A stretch of 64,000 nt of DNA from Microtetraspora niveoalba (GCF_001570405.1 NZ_BBYM01000009.1:101908-165907); one strand, 5' to 3'; numbered from the stretch's first letter, positions 33,678-42,663 are shown. Numbers and translations are program-made. Notes: a model not told the origin generated them from the letters alone.

Positions 33678-34322
33678 ATGTCGAACCAGCGGGTGACCCT
33701 CATCGGGGACACGGCGATCACGCTTCTCGCGGAGCGGGGGATGCGCGGCCTCACCCATCGCGCGGTGGACGAGGCGGCCGGGCTGCCCCCGGGGTCGACC
33801 TCCAACCACGCCCGCACCAGGGCCGCGCTCCTCGGACTCGCCCTGGCCCGCCTCACCGAGCTGGAGCGGGCGCTCTTCGCCGGTCTCGGGACGGACCCCG
33901 GCGCGGAGGAGGCCCCAGTGGAGGGCGCGGTGGAGGGCGCGACGGAGGAGCTCGTGGACGGTCTCGTGGAGAACCTCACCCGGATCATGCACCGCGCGCT
34001 CACCCGCGACCGGCACGTCACGATCGCCCGCTACGAGCTGGCCCTGGAGGCGACCCGCAGGCCCGAGCTGCGCGAGATCTACGACCAGGCCGGGCGCGGC
34101 TTCCGCGAGCCCGCCGTCGCGCTGCTCGCCGCCGTCGGGTCCCCCGATCCCGTACGGCACGGCCGCCAGGCGGTGGCCTTCGCCGAGGGCATCCTGTTCG
34201 ACGCGATCGTGGGGGCGGGGGCCACGCCGTCCGTCGAGGACCTGCGGGCCGCCTTCGCGGAGTTCCTCCGGGGCGCCCTCTCAGGGGCGGCCCCGTCGGG
34301 GAGAACCGTCAGCGCGAGGTGA
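33678..34322 (+). CDS. TetR-family repressor of the monooxygenase gene
   Basis: A 214-residue TetR regulator. The helix-turn-helix spans about residues 8-52 (AITLLAERGMRGLTHRAVDE and AGLPPGSTSNHARTRAALL), followed by a helical ligand domain with ILFDAIVGAGA near residue 175. It diverges from the FAD-monooxygenase gene and its ATG lies 7 bp after the third operator, so autoregulation is expected. An inducer that is also the monooxygenase substrate is the usual arrangement, inferred here. The 3' end overlaps the convergent GNAT gene by 14 bp. Confidence 0.86.
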   Translation: MSNQRVTLIGDTAITLLAERGMRGLTHRAVDEAAGLPPGSTSNHARTRAALLGLALARLTELERALFAGLGTDPGAEEAPVEGAVEGATEELVDGLVENLTRIMHRALTRDRHVTIARYELALEATRRPELREIYDQAGRGFREPAVALLAAVGSPDPVRHGRQAVAFAEGILFDAIVGAGATPSVEDLRAAFAEFLRGALSGAAPSGRTVSAR

Positions 34323-34890
34323 GGCGGGCCCGGTGGGCGGGCCACTCGTCGTCCAGGATCGAGTAGTACGGGCTGTCCCGCCAGGTGCCGTCGGCGCGGC
34401 GGTACTGCCGGCGGAGGATCCCCTCGCGCACGCCGCCGATCCGCTCGATCGCCGCCTGCGACCGCAGGTTCAGGATGTCGGTCTTGAGCACGACGCGGTT
34501 GAGGCCGAGGGTGCCGAAGGCGTGGTCGAGCAGGAGCACCTTGCACTCGGTGTTCACACCGGTGCGCCAGTAGGCGCGGCCGTACCAGGTCGAGCCGATC
34601 TCGACGCTGCCGTCGAAGCCGCTCACCTCCCAGAACCCGGTGGAGCCGATCGCGCGCCCGGTCTCCTTGTAGATCACGGCGAACTGCGTGGTGTCGGGAC
34701 GGCCGAGCAGCCCGGCGACCAGCTCGCGCATGGCGGTCTCCGACGCGGGCAACCGGCCCGGTCGCCACCGCCAGACCTCCTCCTCCCCGTTCAGTGCGGC
34801 GAACAGGTCGGGCGCGTGGTCGAGGGCGAGCGGTACGAGCTGGACGACATCACCGTCGAGCACGACGGGTTCGGGCATCTTCGCGGTCAT
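34309..34890 (-). CDS. GNAT-family N-acetyltransferase (RimL-like)
   Basis: A 193-residue acetyltransferase with RimJ/RimL-type features: VVQLVPLALDHAPDLFAALN at the start, IGSTWYGRAYWRTGVNTECK as core beta-strand and acetyl-CoA region, and VLKTDILNLRSQAAIERIGG as the C-terminal helix-strand. Acceptor unknown. It lies convergent with the TetR gene and divergent from the acyl-CoA operon, 93 bp from the start of the latter. Confidence 0.85.
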   Translation of the reverse strand: MTAKMPEPVVLDGDVVQLVPLALDHAPDLFAALNGEEEVWRWRPGRLPASETAMRELVAGLLGRPDTTQFAVIYKETGRAIGSTGFWEVSGFDGSVEIGSTWYGRAYWRTGVNTECKVLLLDHAFGTLGLNRVVLKTDILNLRSQAAIERIGGVREGILRRQYRRADGTWRDSPYYSILDDEWPAHRARLTSR

Positions 34891-34957
34891 GTTTGCAGGT
34901 TAGCGACGCGGGCGGCGCCGGGGCGCGTCGGCCTCGGCGGCCGGTGTCGACACACAT

Positions 34958-34971
34958 ACCGGCTGGTCGGT
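34958..34971. promoter_or_regulatory. TetR-type operator before the acyl-CoA operon
   Basis: ACCGGCTGGTCGGT differs at one position from the perfect palindrome ACCGAC-TG-GTCGGT found upstream of the TetR gene at 40103. It lies 12 bp before the GTG of the first operon gene, where a repressor would block the promoter. Confidence 0.65.
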
Positions 34972-34983
34972 ACGCTGCCTGGC

Positions 34984-35934
34984 GTGAACGCAGACCCGCC
35001 CGGCCTGGATCTCGCCCGCCTCTCCCACCACCTCGAACGGGAGGGCCTGACCCGCGGCCCGCTGCGGGCCGAGGTGATCCACGGGGGCAAGTCCAACCTG
35101 ACCTACGTCGTGCGCGACGAGGAGCGCACGCTCGTGGTGCGCCGGCCGCCGCTCGGGCACGTCCTCGCCACGGCGCACGACATGGGCCGGGAGCACCGCG
35201 TCATGACCGCGCTCCGCGACACCGGTGTCCCCGTGCCCGTCACCTATCACCTCTGCCGGGACCCCGACGTCGTCGGCGCGCCCTTCTACGTCATGGAACA
35301 CGTGGAGGGCGACCAGCCGGAGGCCACCCCGGAGATCGTCCGCGACCTGGTCTCCGTGCTCGCCACACTGCACTCCATCGACCCGGACGCGGTCGGCCTC
35401 GGCGACTTCGGCCGCCCGGACGGCTTCCTCCAACGCCAGGTCGGCCGGTGGAAGCGGCAGCTCGACGCCTCCCGCAGCCGCGAGGTGCCCGGCATCGACG
35501 ACCTCTACGCCCGGCTGGCCCGCGGCGTGCCCGGCTCCGGCCGTCCCGCGATCGTCCACGGCGACTTCAAGCTCGGCAACACGCTCGTCGCGGACGGCGC
35601 GGTCAGGGCGGTGCTCGACTGGGAGATGTCCACGCTCGGCGACCCGCTCACCGACCTCGCGCTGTTCCTGCTGTACGACGAGTTCGCCGCCCTCGACGGC
35701 GGCTCCCCGCACCCTCCGGTCGCCGCGCCGGAGCTCGCCGGCCACTACGCCGACGCCTCCGGCCGCGACCTGTCCCGGCTCGGCTGGTACGTCGGGCTCG
35801 CCTGCTTCAAGCTCGCGGTGATCGCCGAGGGCATCCACTTCCGGTACACCAAGGGGCTCACGGTCGGCGAGGGTTTCGCCGAGGTCGGGGACCAGGTGGC
35901 CCCGCTGGTCGCCCGCGGACTCATGGAGGTCTGA
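34984..35934 (+). CDS. Phosphotransferase family protein (ACAD10/APH-like)
   Basis: A 316-residue kinase-like protein of the APH fold, in the group often encoded beside acyl-CoA dehydrogenases (ACAD10/11-type N-terminal domain). GGKSNLTYVV (about residues 33-42) is the nucleotide-binding loop, IVHGDFKLGNTLV (about 191-203) the catalytic loop with HGD, and VLDWEMSTLGDPLTDLA the metal-binding DxD region. In the mammalian ACAD10/11 proteins the kinase phosphorylates 4-hydroxyacyl-CoA so that the dehydrogenase domain can eliminate phosphate; a similar role here is inference. GTG 34984 follows the operator by 12 bp. The next gene begins 4 bp after its stop. Confidence 0.82.
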   Translation: MNADPPGLDLARLSHHLEREGLTRGPLRAEVIHGGKSNLTYVVRDEERTLVVRRPPLGHVLATAHDMGREHRVMTALRDTGVPVPVTYHLCRDPDVVGAPFYVMEHVEGDQPEATPEIVRDLVSVLATLHSIDPDAVGLGDFGRPDGFLQRQVGRWKRQLDASRSREVPGIDDLYARLARGVPGSGRPAIVHGDFKLGNTLVADGAVRAVLDWEMSTLGDPLTDLALFLLYDEFAALDGGSPHPPVAAPELAGHYADASGRDLSRLGWYVGLACFKLAVIAEGIHFRYTKGLTVGEGFAEVGDQVAPLVARGLMEV

Positions 35935-35938
35935 CCGC

Positions 35939-37153
35939 ATGGACTTCGGCTTCGACGACGTCACGCTGGAGCTGCGCGAGCGGCTGACGGCGTTCATGGA
36001 CGAGTGCGTCCATCCCGCCGAGCCCGTCTTCGCCGAGCAGGCGGCCGCCGGAGGCTGGTCCCCGCCGCCGCTGCTGGAGGAGCTCAAGGCCGAGGCCCGG
36101 CGTCGCGGCCTGTGGAACCTCTTCCTGCCCGGCGAGGAGGGCGCGGGCCTCACCAACCTCCAGTACGCCCCGCTCGCCGAGATCATGGGCAGGTCCCCGG
36201 CCATCGCCCCCGTCGCCACCAACTGCGCCGCCCCCGACACCGGCAACATGGAGCTGCTCGCCCAGTTCGGCAGCGAGTGGCAGCGCGAGCGGTACCTGGA
36301 GCCCCTGCTCGACGGCCGGATCCGCTCCGCCTTCGCGATGACGGAGCCGGGCGTCGCCTCCTCCGACGCGACCAACATCGCCACGTCGATCGCCAGGGAC
36401 GGCGCCGAGTACATCATCAACGGCCGCAAATGGTTCATCACCGGGGCGATGAACCCGAACTGCGCGTTCTTCATCGTGATGGGGCAGACCGACCCGGCCG
36501 CGCCGCCGCACCGCAGGCAGAGCATGATCCTGGTCCCGCGCGACACCCCCGGGGTGACGGTCAGGCGCGGGATGACGGTCTTCGGCTACGACGACGCCGA
36601 CCACGGCGGCCACGCCGAGGTGCTCTTCGAGGACGTACGGGTGCCCGCCGACCACCTGATCGGCGAGGAGGGCGGCGGCTTCGCCATCGCGCAGGCCCGG
36701 CTCGGGCCCGGCCGGATCCACCACTGCATGCGGCTGATCGGCATGGCCGAGCGCGCGGTCGAGATGATGTGCCGCCGCACGCTCGACCGGACCGCCTTCG
36801 GCAGGCCGATCGCCCAGCAGGGCGTGGTCCAGGACTGGATCGCCGAGTCCCGGGTCAGGATCGAGCAGCTCCGCCTGCTCGTGCTCAAGACGGCGTGGCT
36901 GATGGACACCGTCGGCAACCGCGGCGCGCACACCGAGATCCAGGCCATCAAGATCGCTACACCGGCGGCGGTCGAGTGGATCCTGGACAAGGCGATCCAG
37001 GCGCACGGCGCGGGCGGCCTCAGCCAGGACTTCCCGCTCGCCGGCATGTGGGCGGGCGCCCGGAGCCTGCGGTTCGCCGACGGCCCGGACGAGGTGCACA
37101 AGCGCTCCCTGGCGTACCGGGAGCTCCGCAAGTACATGGAGGAGGACGCATGA
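35939..37153 (+). CDS. Acyl-CoA dehydrogenase (ACAD11-like)
   Basis: A 404-residue acyl-CoA dehydrogenase. FAD- and substrate-binding blocks are visible: FAMTEPGVASSDATNIATSI (about residues 131-150), INGRKWFITGAMNP and, near the C-terminus, IQAHGAGGLSQDFPLAGMWA. It should oxidise an acyl-CoA to the enoyl-CoA with FAD in the cytoplasm. The pairing with the upstream kinase-like protein resembles the domain order of ACAD10/11. It starts 4 bp after the kinase stop, and its own stop overlaps the next ATG (ATGA), so the operon is translationally coupled. Confidence 0.9.
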   Translation: MDFGFDDVTLELRERLTAFMDECVHPAEPVFAEQAAAGGWSPPPLLEELKAEARRRGLWNLFLPGEEGAGLTNLQYAPLAEIMGRSPAIAPVATNCAAPDTGNMELLAQFGSEWQRERYLEPLLDGRIRSAFAMTEPGVASSDATNIATSIARDGAEYIINGRKWFITGAMNPNCAFFIVMGQTDPAAPPHRRQSMILVPRDTPGVTVRRGMTVFGYDDADHGGHAEVLFEDVRVPADHLIGEEGGGFAIAQARLGPGRIHHCMRLIGMAERAVEMMCRRTLDRTAFGRPIAQQGVVQDWIAESRVRIEQLRLLVLKTAWLMDTVGNRGAHTEIQAIKIATPAAVEWILDKAIQAHGAGGLSQDFPLAGMWAGARSLRFADGPDEVHKRSLAYRELRKYMEEDA

Positions 37154-38334
37154 CGGCGGGCGTGACATGGAGCGAGGCGGCGGTGCGGGAGCGCGCCCGC
37201 GCCTTCCTCGCCGCCAACGACCTCTCGGCCATGGACCGGCTGGACTTCCTGCGGGCCAGGTTCGACGCGGGGCTCGCCTGGGTCCACTTCCCCGAGGGGC
37301 TCGGCGGCCTCGGCGCGCCGCGCGACCTCCAGGCGGCGGTGGAGCACGAGCTGCGGGGGACGCCGGACAACCGGCCCGGCCGCATCGGCATCGGCCTCGG
37401 CATGGCGGCGCCGACGATCCTCGGCTTCGGCACCGAGGAGCAGAAGCGGCGCTTCCTGCGCCCGCTCTGGACGGGTGAGGAGGTCTGGTGCCAGCTCTTC
37501 AGCGAGCCCGGTGCCGGGTCCGACCTCGCCACGCTCGCCACCCGCGCCGTCAGGGACGGCGGCGAATGGGTCGTGGACGGGCAGAAGGTGTGGACGTCCG
37601 TCGCCCACACCGCGCGCTGGGCGATCCTGGTCGCCCGCACCGATCCGGACGTGCCCAAGCACCGCGGGCTCACCTACTTCGTGTGCGACATGACGGCGCC
37701 CGGCGTCGAGGTGCGGCCGCTCCGGCAGATCACCGGCGAGGCCGAGTTCAACGAGGTGTTCCTCACCGGGGTCCGCCTCCCGGACTCGCTCAGGCTCGGC
37801 GCGGTCGGCGACGGATGGCGGGTCGCGCAGACCACGCTGATGAACGAGCGGGTCGCGATCGGCGGGGCCTCCGACCGGCGCACCATGATCGGCACGGTCT
37901 GCGAGACGTGGCGGACCCGCCCCGAGCTGCGCACCCACGACCTGCACCAGCGGTTGCTGCGGCTCTGGGTGGAGGCCGAGGTCCTGCGCCTCACCGGGGC
38001 GCGGCTGCGCGAGCAGCTCGCCGTCGGCCGTCCCGGGCCCGAGGGCTCCGGCATGAAGCTGTCGTTCGCCCGGCTGCACCAGGAGCTGTCCGGCCTGGAG
38101 GTCGAGCTGCTGGCCGAGGACGGCCTCGCCTACGACGACTGGACCTTCCGCCGTCCCGAGACGGTCGACTTCGTCGGGCGCGAGGCCGGCTACCGCTACC
38201 TGCGCGCGAAGGGCAACTCCATCGAGGGCGGCACCTCCGAGATCCTCCGCAACGTCATCGCCGAGCGGGTGCTCGGCCTGCCCGCCGAGCCGCGCGCCGA
38301 CAAGGACATCCCCTGGAAGGACCTGCCGCGATGA
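37150..38334 (+). CDS. Acyl-CoA dehydrogenase
   Basis: A 394-residue acyl-CoA dehydrogenase distinct from its neighbours. CQLFSEPGAGSDLATLATRA (about residues 116-135) is the flavin-binding block, WVVDGQKVWTSVAHTARWAI follows, and AKGNSIEGGTSEILRNVIAE near the end is typical of FadE17/FadE26-type enzymes of steroid or branched-chain degradation. In such systems two unlike ACAD subunits form a heterotetramer, so this protein may pair with the third dehydrogenase of the operon. It overlaps both neighbours by ATGA junctions. Confidence 0.9.
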   Translation: MTAGVTWSEAAVRERARAFLAANDLSAMDRLDFLRARFDAGLAWVHFPEGLGGLGAPRDLQAAVEHELRGTPDNRPGRIGIGLGMAAPTILGFGTEEQKRRFLRPLWTGEEVWCQLFSEPGAGSDLATLATRAVRDGGEWVVDGQKVWTSVAHTARWAILVARTDPDVPKHRGLTYFVCDMTAPGVEVRPLRQITGEAEFNEVFLTGVRLPDSLRLGAVGDGWRVAQTTLMNERVAIGGASDRRTMIGTVCETWRTRPELRTHDLHQRLLRLWVEAEVLRLTGARLREQLAVGRPGPEGSGMKLSFARLHQELSGLEVELLAEDGLAYDDWTFRRPETVDFVGREAGYRYLRAKGNSIEGGTSEILRNVIAERVLGLPAEPRADKDIPWKDLPR

Positions 38335-39497
38335 CCACGCTGCTCTACACCGACGTCGAGGAGGAGCTGCGGGCGGCGGTCCGGGCCCTGCTCGCGGACG
38401 CCTGCCCCCACCGGGCCGTCCTCGCCCGGATCGAGTCGGCCACGCCGTACGACGGGGACCTGTGGAAGGCCCTCGCGCGGGACATCGGAGCGGCCGGGCT
38501 GCTCGTCCCCGAGGAGCTGGGCGGCGCGGGCGCGTCGGCCCGCGAGGCGGCGGTGGTCCTCGAGGAGCTGGGCCGCGCCGTCGCGCCCGTCCCGTTCCTC
38601 ACCAGCGCCGTGGTCGCCACCCGCGCGCTGCTCGCCGCGCGTACGGCCGGGCCGGGCGAGGCGGCGGGCGAGCTGCTGGAGCGACTCGCCTCCGGGGAGG
38701 TCACCGCGGCCCTCGCCGTGTCCCTCGCGGCCTCGCCGTACCGGCCGGTGCGGGGCGAGGTGGCGTACGAGGCGGCGGGCGCCGCCGGTGAGGCGGTCGT
38801 GAGCGGCCGGGTGACGGGCGTGGCGGGGGCCGAGAGCGCCGACGTGCTGCTGGTGCCCGCGAGCGCGCCGGGAGGGGAGGAGAGCGCCCTGATCGCGGTC
38901 GAGACCCGGGAACGGGGCGTCGAGGTCACCCCGGTGACGTCGCTCGACCTGACCCGCCCGGTGGCCATGGTGTCGCTCGGGTCGGTCCGCGGCCGGATCG
39001 TCGCCCGGAGCGAGGGCCCGGACGGGGTCCGTTCGATCGTGCGGGACGCCCTCGCGTTCGGAGCGGGGCTGCTCGCCTCGGAGCAGCTCGGCCTCGCCGA
39101 GTTGTGCCTGACCTCCACCCTGGAGTACGTCAAGGAGCGCCGGCAGTTCGCCCGCCCGGTCGGGTCGTTCCAGGCGATCAAGCACCGGCTGGCGGACCTG
39201 TGGCTGGAGATCGGCGGCGCCCGCGCCGCCGCGCGGAACGCGGCCGGGGCCCTCGCGGGCCGCGGCCCCGGCACGGACCGCGCGGTGGCGGTGGCGGTGG
39301 CGCAGGCCCACTGCGGCGAGGTGGCGGTGCACGCGGCCGAGGAGTGCGTGCAGCTCCACGGCGGCATCGGGATGACGTGGGAGCATCCCGCGCATCTCTA
39401 TCTCAAGCGCGCGAAGGCCGACCAGATCGCCTTCGGGACGCCCGGCGAGCACCGGAACGCCCTCGCGGACCTCGTGGACGTCCCCGCCCCTGTCTGA
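38331..39497 (+). CDS. Acyl-CoA dehydrogenase, divergent (FadE-type partner subunit)
   Basis: A 388-residue member of the acyl-CoA dehydrogenase superfamily with weaker mid-domain conservation: the usual flavin-binding Thr-Glu-Pro block is not recognisable around residues 120-150, while the C-terminal helical domain is clear (LEYVKERRQFARPVGSFQAI, then CVQLHGGIGMTWEHPAHLYL). This pattern matches the non-flavin or degraded partner of heteromeric ACADs of actinobacterial steroid and cholate catabolism. Pairing with the preceding protein is inference. The start ATG at 38331 overlaps the previous stop. Confidence 0.85.
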   Translation: MTTLLYTDVEEELRAAVRALLADACPHRAVLARIESATPYDGDLWKALARDIGAAGLLVPEELGGAGASAREAAVVLEELGRAVAPVPFLTSAVVATRALLAARTAGPGEAAGELLERLASGEVTAALAVSLAASPYRPVRGEVAYEAAGAAGEAVVSGRVTGVAGAESADVLLVPASAPGGEESALIAVETRERGVEVTPVTSLDLTRPVAMVSLGSVRGRIVARSEGPDGVRSIVRDALAFGAGLLASEQLGLAELCLTSTLEYVKERRQFARPVGSFQAIKHRLADLWLEIGGARAAARNAAGALAGRGPGTDRAVAVAVAQAHCGEVAVHAAEECVQLHGGIGMTWEHPAHLYLKRAKADQIAFGTPGEHRNALADLVDVPAPV

Positions 39498-39503
39498 GGC
39501 GGG

Positions 39504-40103
39504 TCAGGACGCCGGACGCAGTGAGGCGAGGAGGAGGTCGGCGAAGTGGCGGCCGACCTCCGCTCCGCTGAGCGCCCCGTCCGGGTGGTACCAGGTGCCG
39601 AGGTGGTGCACCGACCCGAAGAAGAAGTCGACCACCATCTCGGCCGGGATGTCGGCGCGGAAGACCCCCGCCCGCTGGCCCTCGGCGACCAGGTCGCGGA
39701 AGAGCTCGTGGTAGCGGCGGCGCTCCGCGCGGACGGTCTTGCGCGTGTCCGGGGCGAGCTGGTGCATCGACCGGAAGAAGATCTTGGAGTCGTCGAGGTT
39801 CTCGACCGTGGTGACGACCACGTCCACCGCGGCGGCGTGCAGGCGCTCGGGGATCGGCCCGTCTCCCTCGGAGAACGCGGTCAGGCGCTCCATCTGCATC
39901 CGCAGGACCCGGCCGTAGATCTCGTGGAGGAGATCGTCCTTCGAGGCGAAGTAGTGGTACATGGCGCCCTTGGTGACCCCGGCCGCCGTGACGATCTCCT
40001 GGACGGACGTGCTCTCGAAGCCACGCTCCGCGAACAGGCGGGTGGCCTCGGCGAGCAGGCGATGCCGTACGGGCTCCTCGAGCGTGACTACGCGGCGCGC
40101 CAT
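39504..40103 (-). CDS. TetR-family regulator of the acyl-CoA operon
   Basis: A 199-residue TetR protein with helix-turn-helix at about residues 12-55 (LAEATRLFAERGFESTSVQE, then VTAAGVTKGAMYHYFASKDD). The ligand domain (TetR_C, KstR2/FadR-like layout) ends VHHLGTWYHPDGALSGAEVG. The ATG at 40103 has GGGAGGG 6 bases upstream. A perfect palindrome 36 bp upstream of its start is repeated with one change before the operon at 34984, so it probably represses both its own gene and the acyl-CoA genes and is released by an acyl-CoA. The gene is convergent with the operon end, 6 bp away. Confidence 0.88.
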   Translation of the reverse strand: MARRVVTLEEPVRHRLLAEATRLFAERGFESTSVQEIVTAAGVTKGAMYHYFASKDDLLHEIYGRVLRMQMERLTAFSEGDGPIPERLHAAAVDVVVTTVENLDDSKIFFRSMHQLAPDTRKTVRAERRRYHELFRDLVAEGQRAGVFRADIPAEMVVDFFFGSVHHLGTWYHPDGALSGAEVGRHFADLLLASLRPAS

Positions 40104-40138
40104 GACGACCCTCCCTGGGTGAGATCGGGCACTAGCAT

Positions 40139-40152
40139 ACCGACTGGTCGGT
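40139..40152. promoter_or_regulatory. TetR autoregulatory operator
   Basis: ACCGAC-TG-GTCGGT is a perfect 6+2+6 palindrome 36 bp upstream of the TetR start at 40103. Its near-copy lies before the phosphotransferase/ACAD operon. Confidence 0.65.
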
Positions 40153-40249
40153 TCCGAGCTTTTCGCGACCTGGAGCCCCGTTTTCAAGACCTGGAGCCCC
40201 TGCTCGGTTAACGTGGGGAGAGCAGTCCTGATCTTTCGGGGAGCATCCG

Positions 40250-41029
40250 GTGCCAAGCGGGTCCATCTACGTGCCGCGCGACGAGAAGTTTACCGGCGCG
40301 TCGCCGCAGAACCTCTACGTCACCTTCTGGTTCGCCGGGCGCAAGAGCCGCCTGTGGACCCGCGGCGTCATCGGCGTGGCGGGCTTCGCCGGGGGCGGCC
40401 TGCTCGCGGCCAGGTTCGGCTGGTCCGACACTTTGATCGCCGGGCTCGCGGTGGGCGCCCTGGCCGCGCTCGCCGACTTCCTGGTCGCCTGGCGGTCCTT
40501 CGCCCGTACGGCGGTGTGGCGGGGCAGCAGACGCGGCGAGATCCGCACCGGACGCCTGCTGCGCCGTGCCCTGACCCGGCACGGCTACCGCGTCATGGAC
40601 GGCCGCGCCGTACCGGGGGAGGCGTCGATCGACCACCTCGTCATCGGACCCGGCGGCGTGTGGATCGTGGACAACGAGGCGTGGTCGCCGGACACCTACA
40701 TCGCCAGGTACGGCGAGCGCCTCTTCTTCGACGAGAAATTCGGCACCTCGGTCGCGAAGGGACTGATCGACGCCGCGTCCGCGCTGGCCGGGCTGCTCGC
40801 CCGCGAGACCGGCATCGACGTCACCATCTCGCCGGTGCTCGCCGTCCACAGCGGCAGGATCCAGGGCAGGGGCGGCGTGGTCGACGGCGAGGGCCTGGCC
40901 GTCGCCTACCCGAACAGGGTGGCCCGCTGGATCCGCTCCGAGCCGAACGGGTCGCTGACCGAGGAGCAGGTCGAGCTGCTCGCCCGCACCGCCGCCCGCA
41001 TCCTGCGCGGCTCCGCGCTCCGCCGCTAG
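40250..41029 (+). CDS. NERD-domain membrane-associated protein
   Basis: A 259-residue protein. One or two hydrophobic segments lie at about residues 39-80 (VIGVAGFAGGGLLAARFGW and LIAGLAVGALAALADFLVAW). A NERD (nuclease-related) domain follows at about 95-205, with SIDHLVIGPGGVWIVDNEAW, where the Asp and the Glu of the restriction-endonuclease-like core are visible. NERD proteins are thought to act on nucleic acids, but activity is rarely shown. GTG 40250 has GGGGAG 6 bases upstream. The flanking genes give no hint of function. Confidence 0.78.
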   Translation: MPSGSIYVPRDEKFTGASPQNLYVTFWFAGRKSRLWTRGVIGVAGFAGGGLLAARFGWSDTLIAGLAVGALAALADFLVAWRSFARTAVWRGSRRGEIRTGRLLRRALTRHGYRVMDGRAVPGEASIDHLVIGPGGVWIVDNEAWSPDTYIARYGERLFFDEKFGTSVAKGLIDAASALAGLLARETGIDVTISPVLAVHSGRIQGRGGVVDGEGLAVAYPNRVARWIRSEPNGSLTEEQVELLARTAARILRGSALRR

Positions 41030-41032
41030 GGA

Positions 41033-41085
41033 GTGTCTGACGAACGCTGTCCGTCGCGCGCAGCAGGGCATGATTTGTCAGACAC
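41033..41085. repeat. 53-bp element with 9-bp terminal inverted repeats
   Basis: GTGTCTGAC (41033-41041) and GTCAGACAC (41077-41085) are perfect inverted copies between the stops of two convergent genes. It could act as a bidirectional terminator, though the 35-base centre is long for that, or be the footprint of a small transposon, since the outward sequence resembles insertion-sequence ends. Confidence 0.5.
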
Positions 41086-41099
41086 GACCCAGGCCGGCG

Positions 41100-42515
41100 T
41101 CAGTCGAGTTCCTCGACGAACGCCGCGAGCTGGGCCACGTTCCGGCACTCGTACATCGGGACGATCCCGGCGTACGCGGTGGCGACGGAGTCGCCCGTGT
41201 CCCACTGGGGGCGCGGCTCGGGGTTGAGCCAGTAGGCGTGCCGGGCCTCCCCGGCCAGCAGCCGGAGTGTGTCCAGGGCGGGCGCCTGGTAGTTGGACCG
41301 GGCGTCCCCCAGGATCAGCAGCGACGTCCTGGGCCCGATCGCGTCGCCGTACCGCTCGGCGAACCGGGTGAAGACCCGGCCGTAGTCCGTCCGCCCGAAC
41401 CTGACGATGTCGGCCTCCTCCGCCATCCGGGTGACGGCGTCCAGGACGTCCGCGCCGGGACGGAAGAACGCGGTGATCTCGTCCACGGCGTCCACGAACG
41501 CGAACGCCCGCACCTTGGTGAACTGCTCGCGCAGCGCGAACGTCAGCAGCAGCGTGAAGTGCGAGAACGCGGCGACGGAGCCGCTCGCGTCGCACAGGAT
41601 CACCAGCTCGGGCCGGTGCGGACGGCGCGGGCGCAGCCGGGGGGACAGCGGCACCCCGCCGGTGGAGAGCGAGGCCCGCACGGTGCGGCGGAAGTCGAGC
41701 CGTCCGCGATGGCCCCGCTTGCGCCTGGCGGTGAGCCGGGTGGCGAGGCGGCGGGCGAGCGGGTGGACCTCCCGGCGCAGCCGGGCCAGCTCGTCCTTCG
41801 TCAGGCGCAGGAAGTCGACGCGGTCGATCGGCGGCGCGACCGACGCTTTCGCGATCTTCTCGATGCCCGACTCCTCGGCGATCCTGCGGCGGACGTCGGA
41901 GGCGACGGCCTCCTCGAATCTCCGGATGTTTCGGGATATCTGGTGGCGGGCGACCTGCTCGGGGACACCGCCGCGTTCGGCGAGCATGGCGTCCAGCAGC
42001 CGAGCGATCAGCGTCTGCGGCGAGAGGGCGCGCAGCACCGGGTACGAGAACCACGACTGCCGGTTCCCCGCGGCCGGCACCCTGCCGAACCGCTCCACCA
42101 TCGACCGGGCGAACGCCCGGAACTCGGGGGCGTCCGGGTCGCCCGTGAGCAGCTCGGCCAGCCGGTCCCGCAGCCCGGCCAGTTCGGCCGGCCTGCCCGG
42201 CTCGCCCGGCTCGCGCGGTTCGCCCGGCAGCGTGGAAACCGGGCGGGCGGCGCCCCCCTCGGAAGCCGAGGCGGCCGGGCCGTCCGAGGTCACCGGGGGG
42301 AACCACAGGTCGAACAGCGCGTCGAAGCCGGGCCGGTGCCGGGGGCGCTTCACCATCGTGGCCGCGTACGCCTCGCGCAGCGTCTCGCGTTCCGTCAGAT
42401 CGATCACCGTCAGCGCCCGCGCGGCGTCGAGGCCCTCGGCGACGGACACCGGCAGCCCCGCCTCACGCAGCGCGGCGACGAACGCCACGTGCCGGTCGAG
42501 CAGCGGCTCGCTCAC
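41100..42515 (-). CDS. CoxE-like VWA domain protein
   Basis: A 471-residue protein of the CoxE-like von Willebrand factor A group. The C-terminal VWA domain (about residues 300-450) has the metal site as LVILCDASGSVAAFSHF, the D-x-S-x-S of MIDAS. The N-terminal part begins RHVAFVAALREAGLPVSVAE. Together with the MoxR-type ATPase encoded 148 bp upstream, it should act as a chaperone pair that inserts metal or matures a multi-subunit enzyme, as CoxD/CoxE do for CO dehydrogenase. No target enzyme is present in the window. Confidence 0.88.
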   Translation of the reverse strand: MSEPLLDRHVAFVAALREAGLPVSVAEGLDAARALTVIDLTERETLREAYAATMVKRPRHRPGFDALFDLWFPPVTSDGPAASASEGGAARPVSTLPGEPREPGEPGRPAELAGLRDRLAELLTGDPDAPEFRAFARSMVERFGRVPAAGNRQSWFSYPVLRALSPQTLIARLLDAMLAERGGVPEQVARHQISRNIRRFEEAVASDVRRRIAEESGIEKIAKASVAPPIDRVDFLRLTKDELARLRREVHPLARRLATRLTARRKRGHRGRLDFRRTVRASLSTGGVPLSPRLRPRRPHRPELVILCDASGSVAAFSHFTLLLTFALREQFTKVRAFAFVDAVDEITAFFRPGADVLDAVTRMAEEADIVRFGRTDYGRVFTRFAERYGDAIGPRTSLLILGDARSNYQAPALDTLRLLAGEARHAYWLNPEPRPQWDTGDSVATAYAGIVPMYECRNVAQLAAFVEELD

Positions 42516-42663
42516 CCCGCCCTGCCTTTCCGGGCGCGAGTACGCCTCGATCGGTGCGGCCCTTCCATCTGCGACGCCGTGGTGGTCGGCGGCGGCGAGG
42601 ACCCGGCGCCGCGCGGGACCTCGGCATCCGGGTGCTCCTCGGCCACGGCCGGTCGTCCCCCGA

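Noticed and set aside
42516..42663. Small gene between the MoxR and CoxE-like genes
   Set aside because: The 148-bp gap has no frame with a start, ribosome site and recognisable product.
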